A stretch of 64,000 bases of DNA from Burkholderiales bacterium (GCA_016790165.1 JAEUPL010000005.1:62001-126000); one strand, 5' to 3'; shown: positions 44,415 to 55,526, counted from the stretch's first letter. Notes: a model not told the origin generated them from the sequence alone. Translations and numbers: made by a program.

Positions 44415-45017
44415 ATGAATATCGCCATCCTCACTTTCGACGGCTTCAATGAGCTGGATTCACTGATTGCGCTCGGCATCCTCAACCGTGTCAAGCGTGC
44501 GGGCTGGACGGTGCGCCTCGCGTGTCCGTCACCCACGGTCACATCGATGAACGGTGTGACGGTTCACGCCCAGATGTCGCTCGAGGACGCAGTGCACGCT
44601 GACGCCGTAATCGTCGGCAGCGGCGTCAAGACGCGCGACATCGCCGCCGACGCGGTGCTGATGGCCCGCATCCAGCTTGACCCGGCACGGCAGTTGATCG
44701 CTGCGCAATGCTCGGGCACGCTGTTGCTGGCGAAGCTCGGGCTGCTCGGCGCGGTGCCGGCATGCACCGATCTCACCACCAAGCCCTGGGTCATCGAATC
44801 CGGGGTTGACGTGCTCAACCAGCCCTTCTTCGCGCAAGGCAACGTCGCCACCGCCGGTGGTTGCCTCGCATCAAGCTATCTGGCGGCATGGATCATCGCG
44901 CGCTGCGAGGGCATCGAAGCGGCCCGAGCGGCGATCCACTACGTGGCGCCGGTCGGGGAGAAGGACGAGTTTGTTGAACGTGCAATGGCGAACATCGAGC
45001 CCTATCTGTTCGCCTGA
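44415..45017 (+). CDS. DJ-1/PfpI family protein
   Basis: This 200-residue protein has the PfpI flavodoxin-like fold: IAILTFDGFNELDS with a conserved acid, and the nucleophile elbow cysteine in IAAQCSGTLLLAKLG. VATAGGCLASSYLAAWI follows. Members include chaperones, amidases, hydratases and AraC-partner proteins. It overlaps tail-to-tail with the APH-like gene by 16 bp. Confidence 0.87.
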   Translation: MNIAILTFDGFNELDSLIALGILNRVKRAGWTVRLACPSPTVTSMNGVTVHAQMSLEDAVHADAVIVGSGVKTRDIAADAVLMARIQLDPARQLIAAQCSGTLLLAKLGLLGAVPACTDLTTKPWVIESGVDVLNQPFFAQGNVATAGGCLASSYLAAWIIARCEGIEAARAAIHYVAPVGEKDEFVERAMANIEPYLFA

Positions 45018-45895
45018 CGTTGGTCGAGCCAGCGCTCAACCCAGGGCAACAGCGTCAGGCCCTGCTGGCGTTGAAAGTCACGCAGCGTCGGTGCGTGCGC
45101 CGGTGCGGGCTGTACTGCCTGCCGCAGAAAATACCCGGCAAGCACGACGATCTGCGGCAGGCAGGCAGCGATGATGTCCTCTGGCAGTCGGCCACCTTCG
45201 GCGATCAGGCTCGGCATCCATGCCGCGAGGTCCGCGCGCGGGTTGCCGCGACACGCACTGCTCCAGTCGAACAGCACGCACTGATCGCCACGAAAGCACA
45301 GATTGTCACTGCGCACATCGGCGTGCAGCAGTGCATCGCCATCAAGCGCTGCGACCGCATCAAGTGTTGCAACCTGAGCGGCGTTGCGCGTGAACCAGCT
45401 TTGCGGCGCCCAGCACTGCTCATCCCAGTGTGCCGCGGCGCGCGCGATGTGTTCCCATGCGTGGGTGAGTGTTGTGTCATCACGCAAGCGCGGCACATCC
45501 GGCGAAAAGCGGCTCGCATGCACCGCGTCGAGCGTCAACAATACCTGCTGCACTCGCCCATCTGACCACGGCGGTGGCCACGCGCAGCGCGACAGGTCTT
45601 CCACTAGCAGTGCGTGGAAGCCGTCTTCCATGGGCACAAAGGCCAGCGCCTGGGGCATGAACGCACCGCGCAGATGCTGGTACACGCGCCACTCCTGCTG
45701 CAACCAGCCTTCGGTTTCATCGCTCGTCGCGATTTTCGCGAACAGCGTGCGGCCGTCGCAGAGTGTGAGCCGGAGTCGCGTCGCTGCGGTGTAGCCGCCG
45801 GACACGGTCGCCTCGGCAGCAACGACCGCGCCCAGCGCCTCGGCAAGACGGAGATAGTCCGGCGCCGGGCGGGCAGTGAGGGGTGGATGGGGCAT
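45002..45895 (-). CDS. APH-like phosphotransferase
   Basis: This 297-residue kinase-fold protein has the Brenner motif LLHADVRSDNLCF with catalytic aspartate and asparagine, and the metal aspartate in VLFDWSSACRGNPRADLA. A lysine in LFAKIATSDETEG is the probable ATP ligand. Relatives phosphorylate aminoglycosides, choline or homoserine; nothing singles out a substrate here. Confidence 0.87.
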   Translation of the reverse strand: MPHPPLTARPAPDYLRLAEALGAVVAAEATVSGGYTAATRLRLTLCDGRTLFAKIATSDETEGWLQQEWRVYQHLRGAFMPQALAFVPMEDGFHALLVEDLSRCAWPPPWSDGRVQQVLLTLDAVHASRFSPDVPRLRDDTTLTHAWEHIARAAAHWDEQCWAPQSWFTRNAAQVATLDAVAALDGDALLHADVRSDNLCFRGDQCVLFDWSSACRGNPRADLAAWMPSLIAEGGRLPEDIIAACLPQIVVLAGYFLRQAVQPAPAHAPTLRDFQRQQGLTLLPWVERWLDQRQANR

Positions 45896-45944
45896 TCACG
45901 TATTCTGCCCGCGCGCCGACGGGCCCAGCGTCGATAATGGCAGG

Positions 45945-47189
45945 ATGCAAAGCATCCTGAAGACCTACCTCGTCGGTGGCAGCGTGCGCGATCAACTGCT
46001 CGGCCTCCCGGCATCGGACCGCGACTACGTCGTCGTTGGCGCCACGCCGGAGCAGATGCTCGCCGCTGGCTTCCAGCCGGTGGGCAAGGACTTCCCGGTG
46101 TTTCTGCATCCGCGGACCAAGGAGGAATACGCCCTCGCCCGCACCGAGCGCAAGAGCGGGCGCGGTTACACCGGCTTTGCGTTTCACACCACGCCCGACG
46201 TCACGCTGGCAGACGATCTGCTGCGCCGTGACCTGACCATCAACGCCATGGCGATGGACGAGCACGGGACGCTGGTTGACCCGCACGGCGGCGCGCGCGA
46301 CATTGCTGCGAAGACGCTGCGGCACGTCAGCGAGGCGTTCGCGGAAGACCCGCTGCGCGTGCTCCGCCTGGCGCGTTTCGCCGCGCGATTCACCGATTTC
46401 CAGGTGGCACCGGAGACGATGGCGCTCTGTCGTCAGCTCGTCGACGACGGTGAGATCGGCGAGCTGGTTGCTGAGCGCGTCTGGCAGGAAGTGTCGCGAG
46501 GTCTGATGGAAGCACAGCCGTCGCGCATGTTCGACGTGCTGCGCGGCTGCGGCGCGCTCGCCGTGCTGGCACCGGAACTCGACCGGCTGTGGGGCGTGCC
46601 GCAAAAAGCGGTGTATCACCCCGAGGTCGACACCGGCATCCACATCATGCAGGTGATCGACTACGCCGCCAACCGCAAGTGGCCGCTTGCCACGCGGTAC
46701 GCGGCGCTCACGCACGATCTCGGCAAGGGGGAAACGCCCGACGACATCCTGCCCGCGCACCACGCGCATGAGGCGCGCAGCGCGAAACTCGTACATGCCC
46801 TCAGCGCGCGCTGGCGCGTGCAGCGCGACGTCGCCGAGCTGGCGCGCGCCGTGGCGGCGGAGCACGGCAATTTGGGCAAACTCAAGGACATGCGACCCGC
46901 GACGGTGCATGACGTCCTCATGCGTTGCGACGCAATCCGGCGGCCCGAGCGCTTCGTGCACATGCTCGACGCGTGCGAGGCCGACAAGTCATCGCGCCGC
47001 GCTGTCGGCTTGCCGGAGAGCGCGGGCGAACCGTTCACAGCGCGTGTCGATGCGATGACTGCCCTCGCGGCGATGCAATCCGTGGATGCTGGCGCCATCG
47101 CCGCGCGCCTGGCGGCGGCGGGAAAGCCGGAGCGAATCGCCAGCGAAGTTCGTGACGCGCGGATCGAGGCGATTCGCAGCGCGCGCTAG
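45945..47189 (+). CDS. cca: Multifunctional CCA tRNA nucleotidyltransferase
   Basis: Cca adds or repairs the 3' CCA of tRNAs. At 414 residues it matches the E. coli protein (412). The polymerase motif LVGGSVRDQLLG and the catalytic DRDYVVVG are near the start, followed by RRDLTINAMAMDEHG. The HD phosphohydrolase part has LTHDLGKGETP. ATG 45945 has GGCAGG upstream. A downstream hydrolase gene is convergent. Confidence 0.97.
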   Translation: MQSILKTYLVGGSVRDQLLGLPASDRDYVVVGATPEQMLAAGFQPVGKDFPVFLHPRTKEEYALARTERKSGRGYTGFAFHTTPDVTLADDLLRRDLTINAMAMDEHGTLVDPHGGARDIAAKTLRHVSEAFAEDPLRVLRLARFAARFTDFQVAPETMALCRQLVDDGEIGELVAERVWQEVSRGLMEAQPSRMFDVLRGCGALAVLAPELDRLWGVPQKAVYHPEVDTGIHIMQVIDYAANRKWPLATRYAALTHDLGKGETPDDILPAHHAHEARSAKLVHALSARWRVQRDVAELARAVAAEHGNLGKLKDMRPATVHDVLMRCDAIRRPERFVHMLDACEADKSSRRAVGLPESAGEPFTARVDAMTALAAMQSVDAGAIAARLAAAGKPERIASEVRDARIEAIRSAR

Positions 47190-47212
47190 CCGCATCCCGT
47201 TCGCAAATCGCG

Positions 47213-48061
47213 CTATCGGAGTGCCTTCGCCACGTGCGCGAACAGCTCGGTGTCTTCACGCGTGAGCTGGTCTATGATGCTGAAGTGATTGAGGCCGGGC
47301 AGCGTCCACTCACGCACGCCGGCCCAAGCCTGGCCAATCAGTGCGTTCTGCCGCAGAAATTCGTCCAGCTCGGCGCCGCCCACCGCAGCGGTGAGGTCGC
47401 AGTCAACGCGGCGCTCGCGGTAAGCCGGGCTCATGGCCAGCGCTTCGTCGTTGCCCAGCTGTAGCGCTTCGTTGAGATAAATCGGCACCAGGGGTTCAAG
47501 GTCGAACAGTCCACTGATGGCCGTGGCAGCGACGAATGGCGTGGCTGGCAAACCACGTGCGGTCCAGTCCGTCGTGAGGCACCACGCCGTGAGGTGCCCC
47601 CCCGCCGAGTGGCCGACCAGCGCGACGCGCTCGCGTGCGATGCCGAGTGCCGGCGCGTGCTGCCACGCGTGTGCCACTGCGGTTTCAATTTCCGCCGCGA
47701 TCCCGCGAATCGTCGTCTGCGGACACAGTGTGTAACCCACAATCACTGCGGCCATGCCGTTGGCGACGAACGGCTGCGCGATCACACTCCAGTCGTCCTT
47801 ATAGAGCCGCTGCCAGTAACCGCCGTGAATGAAACACAGCGTGGGCCAGCCGCCCGGCGGCGACGCACCAGGTGGCGTGAACACGTCGAAGCGATTGCGC
47901 GGGAGCGGACCGTAAGCCACGTCGCGCGCGCCACCGGCCTCGCGACGCACCCTGTCGCTCCCGCGTTGCCAGCGCGGCAACAGGGTGTCCTGCCAGTCTG
48001 GCACGGCCGCGCCGTTGTTGTAGCGGCGCGCGAGCTCGTCAAGCGGCAGGTTGGGGATCAC
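47213..48061 (-). CDS. Alpha/beta hydrolase (kynurenine formamidase-like)
   Basis: This 282-residue esterase-like hydrolase has the oxyanion motif HGGYWQ and the nucleophile elbow GHSAGGHL. The charge-relay histidine is probably in LPGLNHFSII. HGGYW with YGPLPRNRFDVF resembles arylformamidases that open N-formylkynurenine, but no other kynurenine genes are near. The start is GTG 48061, overlapping the ftsY stop as GTGA. Confidence 0.87.
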   Translation of the reverse strand: MIPNLPLDELARRYNNGAAVPDWQDTLLPRWQRGSDRVRREAGGARDVAYGPLPRNRFDVFTPPGASPPGGWPTLCFIHGGYWQRLYKDDWSVIAQPFVANGMAAVIVGYTLCPQTTIRGIAAEIETAVAHAWQHAPALGIARERVALVGHSAGGHLTAWCLTTDWTARGLPATPFVAATAISGLFDLEPLVPIYLNEALQLGNDEALAMSPAYRERRVDCDLTAAVGGAELDEFLRQNALIGQAWAGVREWTLPGLNHFSIIDQLTREDTELFAHVAKALR

Positions 48062-49071
48062 ACCAGCGCCTCGGCGAACTCACGTGCAACAAAGGGTTGC
48101 AGGTCATCAATGCCTTCGCCGACGCCGATGAAGCGCAGGGCAATCGGTCGCTCCTTGGCGATGGCACAGATCACGCCGCCTTTGGCGCTGCCGTCGAGTT
48201 TGGTCATGATCAATCCGGTGAGCCCAAGCGCATCGTCAAACGCCTTGACCTGAGCCAGCGCGTTCTGGCCCGTGGTGCCGTCGAGCACCAGCAAGACTTC
48301 GTGCGGTGCGCTGGCCATCGCCTTGCCGATCACGCGTTTGGCCTTCTTGAGTTCGTCCATCAGGTGCAACTGTGTGGGCAGGCGGCCCGCCGTGTCGCAC
48401 ATCACCACGTGTGTGCCGCGGGCCTTGCCTGCGGTAACCGCGTCGAACATCACCGCCGCCGGGTCGCCGCCCGCTTGCTGGATCACCGTGACGCCGTTGC
48501 GTTCGCCCCAGATCGCAAGCTGCTCGCGCGCCGCCGCGCGGAAGGTGTCGCCGGCGGCAAGCAGCACGCTGGCGCCTATGCCCTGCAAATGCTTGGCCAG
48601 CTTGCCGATGCTGGTGGTTTTGCCGGCACCGTTCACCCCGGCGATCATGATCACGAAGGGATGCTCATCGGCAACGGCAAACGGTTGCTCCAGGGGTTTG
48701 AGCAAGTCGGTGAGCGCGTCGACCAGCATGGCGCGCGGGTCGCCCTGGCCGCCCGCCTGCTTCCAGCGCTGTCGCAAATCGTTGAGCAAGTGCTGCGTCG
48801 CCGCCATGCCGCAATCGGCCATCAGGAGCTGCGCTTCAAGCTGCTCGAGCGTGTCGTCGTCGAGCTTGCCCGCGAAGAGCACGTTGAGCCCGAGTTTGTT
48901 GCGCGTCGCGCTGAGGCCGGACTTGAGCTTGTCGAGCCAGCCTTTCTTTTCGGGAACGGGCGCCGTAGCGACGGGCGCCGCCACGGCAGGATCGGGCGTC
49001 GCGGTGGATGGCGCGGTCGGTGGTGTTGCCGGGGCGTCAGTCGCCGGTTTCTTTTTGAACAGGCCCCACAT
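48058..49071 (-). CDS. ftsY: Signal recognition particle receptor FtsY
   Basis: FtsY docks SRP-ribosome complexes at the membrane. At 337 residues it has a short Ala/Pro/Thr-rich A domain, then the NG domain: GVNGAGKTTSIGKLAKHL, DTFRAAAREQL, DTAGRLPTQ, TKLDGSAKGG and GVGEGIDDLQPF. ATG 49071 begins WGLFKKKPA, a usual FtsY start. It is divergent from rsmD across a 281-bp gap that contains repeat copy D. Confidence 0.97.
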   Translation of the reverse strand: MWGLFKKKPATDAPATPPTAPSTATPDPAVAAPVATAPVPEKKGWLDKLKSGLSATRNKLGLNVLFAGKLDDDTLEQLEAQLLMADCGMAATQHLLNDLRQRWKQAGGQGDPRAMLVDALTDLLKPLEQPFAVADEHPFVIMIAGVNGAGKTTSIGKLAKHLQGIGASVLLAAGDTFRAAAREQLAIWGERNGVTVIQQAGGDPAAVMFDAVTAGKARGTHVVMCDTAGRLPTQLHLMDELKKAKRVIGKAMASAPHEVLLVLDGTTGQNALAQVKAFDDALGLTGLIMTKLDGSAKGGVICAIAKERPIALRFIGVGEGIDDLQPFVAREFAEALV

Positions 49072-49176
49072 GCGGCGCACTCTCGATCCAGTCATCGGTA
49101 ATGCGATGATTTTATGGGCGCGGAGTACGCCGGATTTTGCCGGCCAGGGCGCGGCGTCCGGAACGTGGTGGCCGGT

Positions 49177-49298
49177 ACACCTTTTTCTGCTCATCGACCG
49201 ATGGGCGGCGCTTTGGGCCTGTTTTTCAATAAAGTCGACTAATAGGAGAACGTAGCTGTGATGACCGCTGGCTGGTCGCTCTGGCCAAAAAGCCGTAT
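49177..49298. repeat. GGCTTTT/AGTCGACT intergenic repeat, copy D
   Basis: This 122-bp element has ends TACACCTTTTT (49177-49187) and AAAAAGCCGTA (49288-49298), complementary at 9 of 11 positions. AGTCGACT lies at 49234-49241. It sits between the divergent ftsY and rsmD starts, 106 bp from ftsY and 54 bp from rsmD, so their promoters must abut or lie within it. Confidence 0.75.
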
Positions 49299-49352
49299 GC
49301 CGCCGACCGGGCTACGATGTGCCGAGGTCGGGATGTCCGATATTGTTCGGCC

Positions 49353-50449
<1,097 letters not shown>

Positions 50450-50764
50450 CGCGGTTACTGAGCGCGCCGAAGCGCTTACTCAGGCAGCTACACTAGGCCG
50501 CTGCGCCCCTCATTTTCTTCAGCGAGGCGCGGCCAGTCCAACGCTTTGACGGGAGGATTCCCATGGTGTTCATTTACTAAACGGCCCCGCGTCACGCCAT
50601 CAGTGACGCACAGTCAGTGCCGCCCATTCGCGCCAGCCGATCCGCTGTTCGTCGCGGAAGCCTCGCGCGAGGTTGCCTCTGACTCTAGCCTTTGCGCCTT
50701 GCGATCCGTTGGGCGCGAACCCATTGCAGCCCAGCGTCACACCGCTGGCAACTCCCGAGTCTGT
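50450..50764 (+). other. 315-bp gap with a tiny ORF behind a strong Shine-Dalgarno
   Basis: The gap between coaD and the DUF5916 gene contains a GGGAGGATTCCC-ATG unit at 50563 opening a five-codon frame (MVFIY, stop 50578-50580). A stem with arms TGAGCGC and GCGC...TCA lies shortly after coaD at ~50458-50481 with no T-run. In-frame codons upstream of the DUF5916 ATG are open but lack conserved features. The tiny ORF could be a leader or a decayed gene start. Confidence 0.35.
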
Positions 50765-53002
50765 ATGAATTTCTGTTCTCACCTGCGCGCCCTGCGGCGC
50801 GACGCATCTCATTTCCGTTTGGCGTCAGCCACGGTTGCGCTCAGCGCCTGTTTGATCCCGCCGCCGCCGGCATTCGCCCTGCAAGCCATCGCACTCACCG
50901 ACAGGATCTCGCTCGACGGTCGGCTGGACGAAGCCGATTGGCAGCGCGCGCCGGTCTCGTCAAATTTCATCGAAAACATGCCGCGCGAGAAGCAGCCCGC
51001 ACGTGACCGCACCGAAGTGCGCATGCTGTTCGATCACGACGCGCTTTACGTCGGAGTACGTGGTTTCGACGCTGCACCGGCCAGCATTCATGCGCCGTTC
51101 GTTCGTCGCGACAAGGTGTTCGGCAACCAGGACAACTTCATCGTCTGGATTGATCCGACCGGCGCCCGCAAATTTGCGCAATTCTTTCGCGTCAATCCGC
51201 GCGGCGTGCTGGCCGATGGCGTGTGGAATGAGGACAACGGCGAGGAAGACTTTTCACCTGACTTCGACTTTGAGGCCGTGCCGGCGTCGCTGCCCGACGG
51301 CTGGAGCGCCGAGTTCCGCATCCCCTGGGCGTCACTCCGCCTGCCGCACCCGGCACCGGAAAAGCTCAGTTTCATCGTGTTTCGCAACCAGCCGCGCGAC
51401 ACGCGCATTCGCACGACCAACGTGCCGCTCGGGCGCGACCCGAGCTGCTTCCTCTGCGTCGCCGAAGAGTTGACCGGGCTGGCCGACCTGCCGCGTACGT
51501 CCGGCCTGACGCTGGTGCCGTACGTCGCTGCAAACAGCAGCCGGACACGCGAAGGCGGGCCGTCGGAGCGCGAGCACAAGTTCTCCGCTGGCGCCGACAT
51601 CAAGTGGCGGCCAAGTTCGGAATGGGTGCTCGATGCCACGTTCCGGCCCGATTTTTCCCAGCTCGAACTCGACGCCCCTCAGCTCAAAGGCAACACCCGC
51701 TTCGCGCTCTCTTTGGCGGAGAAGCGCCCGTTTTTTCTGGAAGGCACCGATCTGTACTCCACACCGCTAGGCCTGATCTACACCCGCTCCATCACCGACC
51801 CGTTGTGGGGTGCGCGCGCAACGTATCGCAGCGAAAAACTTGACGCGACGGTGCTCACCGTGCGTGACCGCGGCGGCGGCTGGGTGATCCTGCCCAGCAC
51901 CTACTACTCCGACGCGCGCGATCAGGGTGCGTCGCAGGCGACGATTGCCCGCGTGCGCGCACCGTACGCTGCGTGGGACGGCAGCGGCAGCGTCGGCGCG
52001 CTGCTCTCGGATCGCAGCTACGAAGACGGCAGCAGCAATCGCACCGCGTCGGTGGACGCTCTGTTCAAGCCCGGCAACGAGTCACGACTGCGCGCGCAAT
52101 TTGTGGGCAGCGAAACCGACGACCGCGTGCTGCGCGCCAAGTCATCCGGCCATGCCGCGTATGTTGATGGCCTGTACGATGACGGCGTGCGGCACCTCTG
52201 GCTTGCCGCGTCATCCATTTCGCCGGGGTTCCGCAGTGACAACGCGCTGATCACGCAAACCGGTTACCAGTCGCTGAAGACCGAGCTCTGGCACTGCATC
52301 AAATACGACGCGTTTTTCGACAACGTGTGCCCCGGCCTGTTCGCGGGCGAAATACACGCCTGGAATGGTGCCAGCGCCGGCCGCTGGGTCACACCCGCCC
52401 TGTTCGCGAACGGCGCGCGCAACTCGGAATGGATGCTGCAACCGCGCTGGGTGAATTACGCCCGCGTTGACGCGGCCGGGCAATGGCACCACACGCCAAC
52501 GCTCTACGCACGCGCCGAAGGCAACCCCGGCGAACGGTTGGCCTACGCCTACATCGAGGCCGAAGTCGGGCGCGGCGTGGACGTCGCCGTGGATCAGCCC
52601 GCCCGTCTGGCGTCGGCCTCGCTGGTGCTCAACACCCGCCCGCACCCGCGCGCCGAACTCGAATGGAAGTGGAACGAGTTCCGGCTCAACGACGTCAACA
52701 CCCAGCGCTGGCGCCTGCAGGAGCGCGCGCTGCAACTGGTCGGCATTGGCTACATCACGGCGCAGGACACGCTGCGGCTGATCGCACAGCACACCCGCTC
52801 GCTGCGCAACGCCGCGATGTACACCACCGCCGTTCAGCCACGCACGCAAAGCAGCGCGCTGTCGCTGGTATTCAGCCACAAGCGCGGACTCGGCCGCGAG
52901 TTCAACCTCGGCATCACGCACAGCCGTACGCAAGCCAGCGGCCAGCCTGATCGCGTCACCAGCGAAGTGTTTGCCAAGTTTTCGTGGGCGTTTAGCTTGT
53001 AG
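50765..53002 (+). CDS. DUF5916 outer-membrane protein with CBM9-like domain
   Basis: This 745-residue exported protein has a signal sequence ending near PPPAFA. A CBM9/DOMON-like sugar- or heme-binding sandwich follows (ISLDGRLDEADWQRAPV, FRIPWASLRLP), then a long beta-strand-rich part typical of DUF5916 with LAEKRPFFLEGTDLY. The C-terminus AKFSWAFSL ends in an aromatic-rich strand as in outer-membrane barrels. The function is unknown. ATG 50765 is placed directly before the signal sequence; it is not preceded by a strong ribosome-binding site. Confidence 0.82.
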   Translation: MNFCSHLRALRRDASHFRLASATVALSACLIPPPPAFALQAIALTDRISLDGRLDEADWQRAPVSSNFIENMPREKQPARDRTEVRMLFDHDALYVGVRGFDAAPASIHAPFVRRDKVFGNQDNFIVWIDPTGARKFAQFFRVNPRGVLADGVWNEDNGEEDFSPDFDFEAVPASLPDGWSAEFRIPWASLRLPHPAPEKLSFIVFRNQPRDTRIRTTNVPLGRDPSCFLCVAEELTGLADLPRTSGLTLVPYVAANSSRTREGGPSEREHKFSAGADIKWRPSSEWVLDATFRPDFSQLELDAPQLKGNTRFALSLAEKRPFFLEGTDLYSTPLGLIYTRSITDPLWGARATYRSEKLDATVLTVRDRGGGWVILPSTYYSDARDQGASQATIARVRAPYAAWDGSGSVGALLSDRSYEDGSSNRTASVDALFKPGNESRLRAQFVGSETDDRVLRAKSSGHAAYVDGLYDDGVRHLWLAASSISPGFRSDNALITQTGYQSLKTELWHCIKYDAFFDNVCPGLFAGEIHAWNGASAGRWVTPALFANGARNSEWMLQPRWVNYARVDAAGQWHHTPTLYARAEGNPGERLAYAYIEAEVGRGVDVAVDQPARLASASLVLNTRPHPRAELEWKWNEFRLNDVNTQRWRLQERALQLVGIGYITAQDTLRLIAQHTRSLRNAAMYTTAVQPRTQSSALSLVFSHKRGLGREFNLGITHSRTQASGQPDRVTSEVFAKFSWAFSL

Positions 53003-53038
53003 GCACACTGCGCGAAGGGCGAACGCTGCGTCCCATAG

Positions 53039-53715
<677 letters not shown>

Positions 53716-53735
53716 CGGGTTGCGTTGGCAGCGGC

Positions 53736-53857
53736 ATTGGCTTTTTCGCGGCAGCGGCCAGCCGTTGGTCGTTTGCGCTGCAAAATTGACGAAGTCGACT
53801 TGCGCTGAAAACGGGCTTTCCCCGCCGTATCGCGGTCGTTGCGACAGAAAAGCCAAT
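53736..53857. repeat. GGCTTTT/AGTCGACT intergenic repeat, copy E
   Basis: This 122-bp element has perfect 10-bp ends ATTGGCTTTT (53736-53745) and AAAAGCCAAT (53848-53857). AGTCGACT lies at 53793-53800, the same offset as in copies C and D, and GGTCGTT occurs twice. It fills the gap between the GlcG-like and MAPEG genes and ends 26 bp before the MAPEG ATG. Confidence 0.8.
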
Positions 53858-53883
53858 CGGCGCCCATCATTGAAGGACAAGTG

Positions 53884-54285
53884 ATGACCCCTGCCCTGTT
53901 CTGCATTTTGCTCGCCGCAGTGCTGCCGTTGGTGTGCGCCGGTTTGTCCAAGTGGCGCGGGTTTGGCGTGTCGCACCGTGACGGCGGCTACGACAACCGC
54001 AATCCGCGCGAGTGGATCGCCCGCCAGGACGACTTCGCCAAGTGGGCGCACGCGGCGCAGGAGAACAGCTGGGAGGCATTCCCGTTCTTCGCGGCGGCGG
54101 TGATTGTGAGTCACCTGCTTGGTGTGACTGGCTGGCTGCCGAATGCGCTGGCGGTGCTGTTTATCGCCCTGCGAAGCGTGTATGTGTGGCTCTACGTCAG
54201 CGGCCGCCAGAAATGGCGCTCACGCGTGTGGGCGCTCGCCTGGCTGACGAACGTCGTGATCTTTTTGCTGCCGCTCGCGCGCTGA
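53884..54285 (+). CDS. MAPEG family membrane protein
   Basis: This 133-residue protein has four hydrophobic helices and the MAPEG features RQDDFAKWAHAAQENSWEAF, with the conserved glutamate and asparagine region, and ALRSVYVWLYVSGRQKWRS. Relatives are membrane glutathione transferases or eicosanoid enzymes; bacterial members are mostly uncharacterised. GAAGGA lies upstream of the ATG at 53884. Confidence 0.88.
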   Translation: MTPALFCILLAAVLPLVCAGLSKWRGFGVSHRDGGYDNRNPREWIARQDDFAKWAHAAQENSWEAFPFFAAAVIVSHLLGVTGWLPNALAVLFIALRSVYVWLYVSGRQKWRSRVWALAWLTNVVIFLLPLAR

Positions 54286-54296
54286 GCCCTCGCCGG

Positions 54297-55406
54297 TCAA
54301 TTCTGTCGCCACGGCAGACCGCGGTGCTTCCAGCCGCCGCGCTTGCCGCGGTGCGCCTCACCATTCGGGTCCCCCTCGAAACCTTCCAGAATGTTGTACG
54401 CCGTGAGGCCCAGCTCGGTCGCGCGTTTGGCGGCCGCCACCGAGCGCACGCCGGAGCGGCAGAGCATCAACAGCGGCTTGCCCGGTGCGACGGCGCGCAC
54501 GTCGTCATCAAACGTCGCGTTCATCGCCATGCCAGGCCACTGCTTCCACGCCAGCGCCACGGCCCCAGGGACGAAGCCAACCCATTCGCGCTCGGCATCG
54601 GTGCGAATGTCCACCAGCGCGGCTTGCCCGGATTTCCACCAGCGATACGCGAGCTCCGGCGTCACATCGCCGGCGTAGCCCGCCGCCGCGCGCGGCGCGT
54701 CGCTGTCGTCGGCGCCCGCGTGGTGTTGCAATCCGAGCGCGAGATTGGCTGGCACCGCCACATCAATAAGGCGTGGCCTGGGCAAATTCAGTTCGTTCAT
54801 CAGCGCGATGAAGTCAGCGCGACTGCGGCGTGCCAGCCGGCTGTTGTGCGTCAACTCATGACCGATGCTGCTCGAGGTTCGACCTTTGTAGTCATGCCCC
54901 GGCCAGACGGTGGTGTCTGGCGGTAGCGTGAACAATTTTTCGGTGATGCTGGTGTAGAGATCGTCGGCCGAGCCGGACTGAAAATCGGTGCGTCCGCAGC
55001 CATCGATGAGCAAAGTGTCGCCAGTGAACACGTGATCGCGCCAGTGGTAGGACATGCTGCCAGCGGTATGGCCCGGCGTGTGCAGCGCGGTGACGCTCTC
55101 CTGGCCGAACTTGATCACGTCGCCTTCCTGCAACTGCCGGGCGGCGGATCGAATGCCGCACCCGGCGGGCACCGCGGCGTGTGCGCCGGTGTGCTCCACG
55201 AGCATGCCCGCCGACGTGATGTGATCGGCGTGCGCGTGCGTTTCGATCACCCAGACCAGTCGCGCGTTCTGTTCACTCAACGCGACCAGGTCACGTTCAA
55301 GCTGGTGATCCACCGGGTCAATCAGCACCGCTTCGCCGCTATGCGGGCAGACCAGCAGGTAGGTGTAGGTGCAAGACTCGGGATCAAAAAGCTGGATGGG
55401 TTGCAT
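54297..55406 (-). CDS. Persulfide dioxygenase (ETHE1-like)-rhodanese fusion
   Basis: This 369-residue fusion has an ETHE1-type metallo-beta-lactamase domain at the N-terminus and a rhodanese domain at the C-terminus. The MBL domain has THAHADHIT, LHTPGHTAGSMSYHW, FTGDTLLIDGCGRTDFQSG and WPGHDYKG. The rhodanese cysteine is in LLMLCRSGVRSV. The enzyme would oxidise glutathione persulfide to sulfite and transfer sulfane sulfur. It is divergent from two YeeE/YedE genes, forming a sulfur module. Confidence 0.94.
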   Translation of the reverse strand: MQPIQLFDPESCTYTYLLVCPHSGEAVLIDPVDHQLERDLVALSEQNARLVWVIETHAHADHITSAGMLVEHTGAHAAVPAGCGIRSAARQLQEGDVIKFGQESVTALHTPGHTAGSMSYHWRDHVFTGDTLLIDGCGRTDFQSGSADDLYTSITEKLFTLPPDTTVWPGHDYKGRTSSSIGHELTHNSRLARRSRADFIALMNELNLPRPRLIDVAVPANLALGLQHHAGADDSDAPRAAAGYAGDVTPELAYRWWKSGQAALVDIRTDAEREWVGFVPGAVALAWKQWPGMAMNATFDDDVRAVAPGKPLLMLCRSGVRSVAAAKRATELGLTAYNILEGFEGDPNGEAHRGKRGGWKHRGLPWRQN

Positions 55407-55526
55407 GGGTTACGCGGGATTCAATTCGCCAACGGTGTGCGGCGCGGAGCGCGGCCCGTTCACGTCAGTCGGGTTCGATATGATGCCGGGGCGTTGTTGC
55501 AGCCCAACACGGGCATCGATTTGATT

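Noticed and set aside
45717-46961. 414-codon minus-strand frame opposite cca
   Set aside because: Antisense shadow; no motif and Cca is certain.
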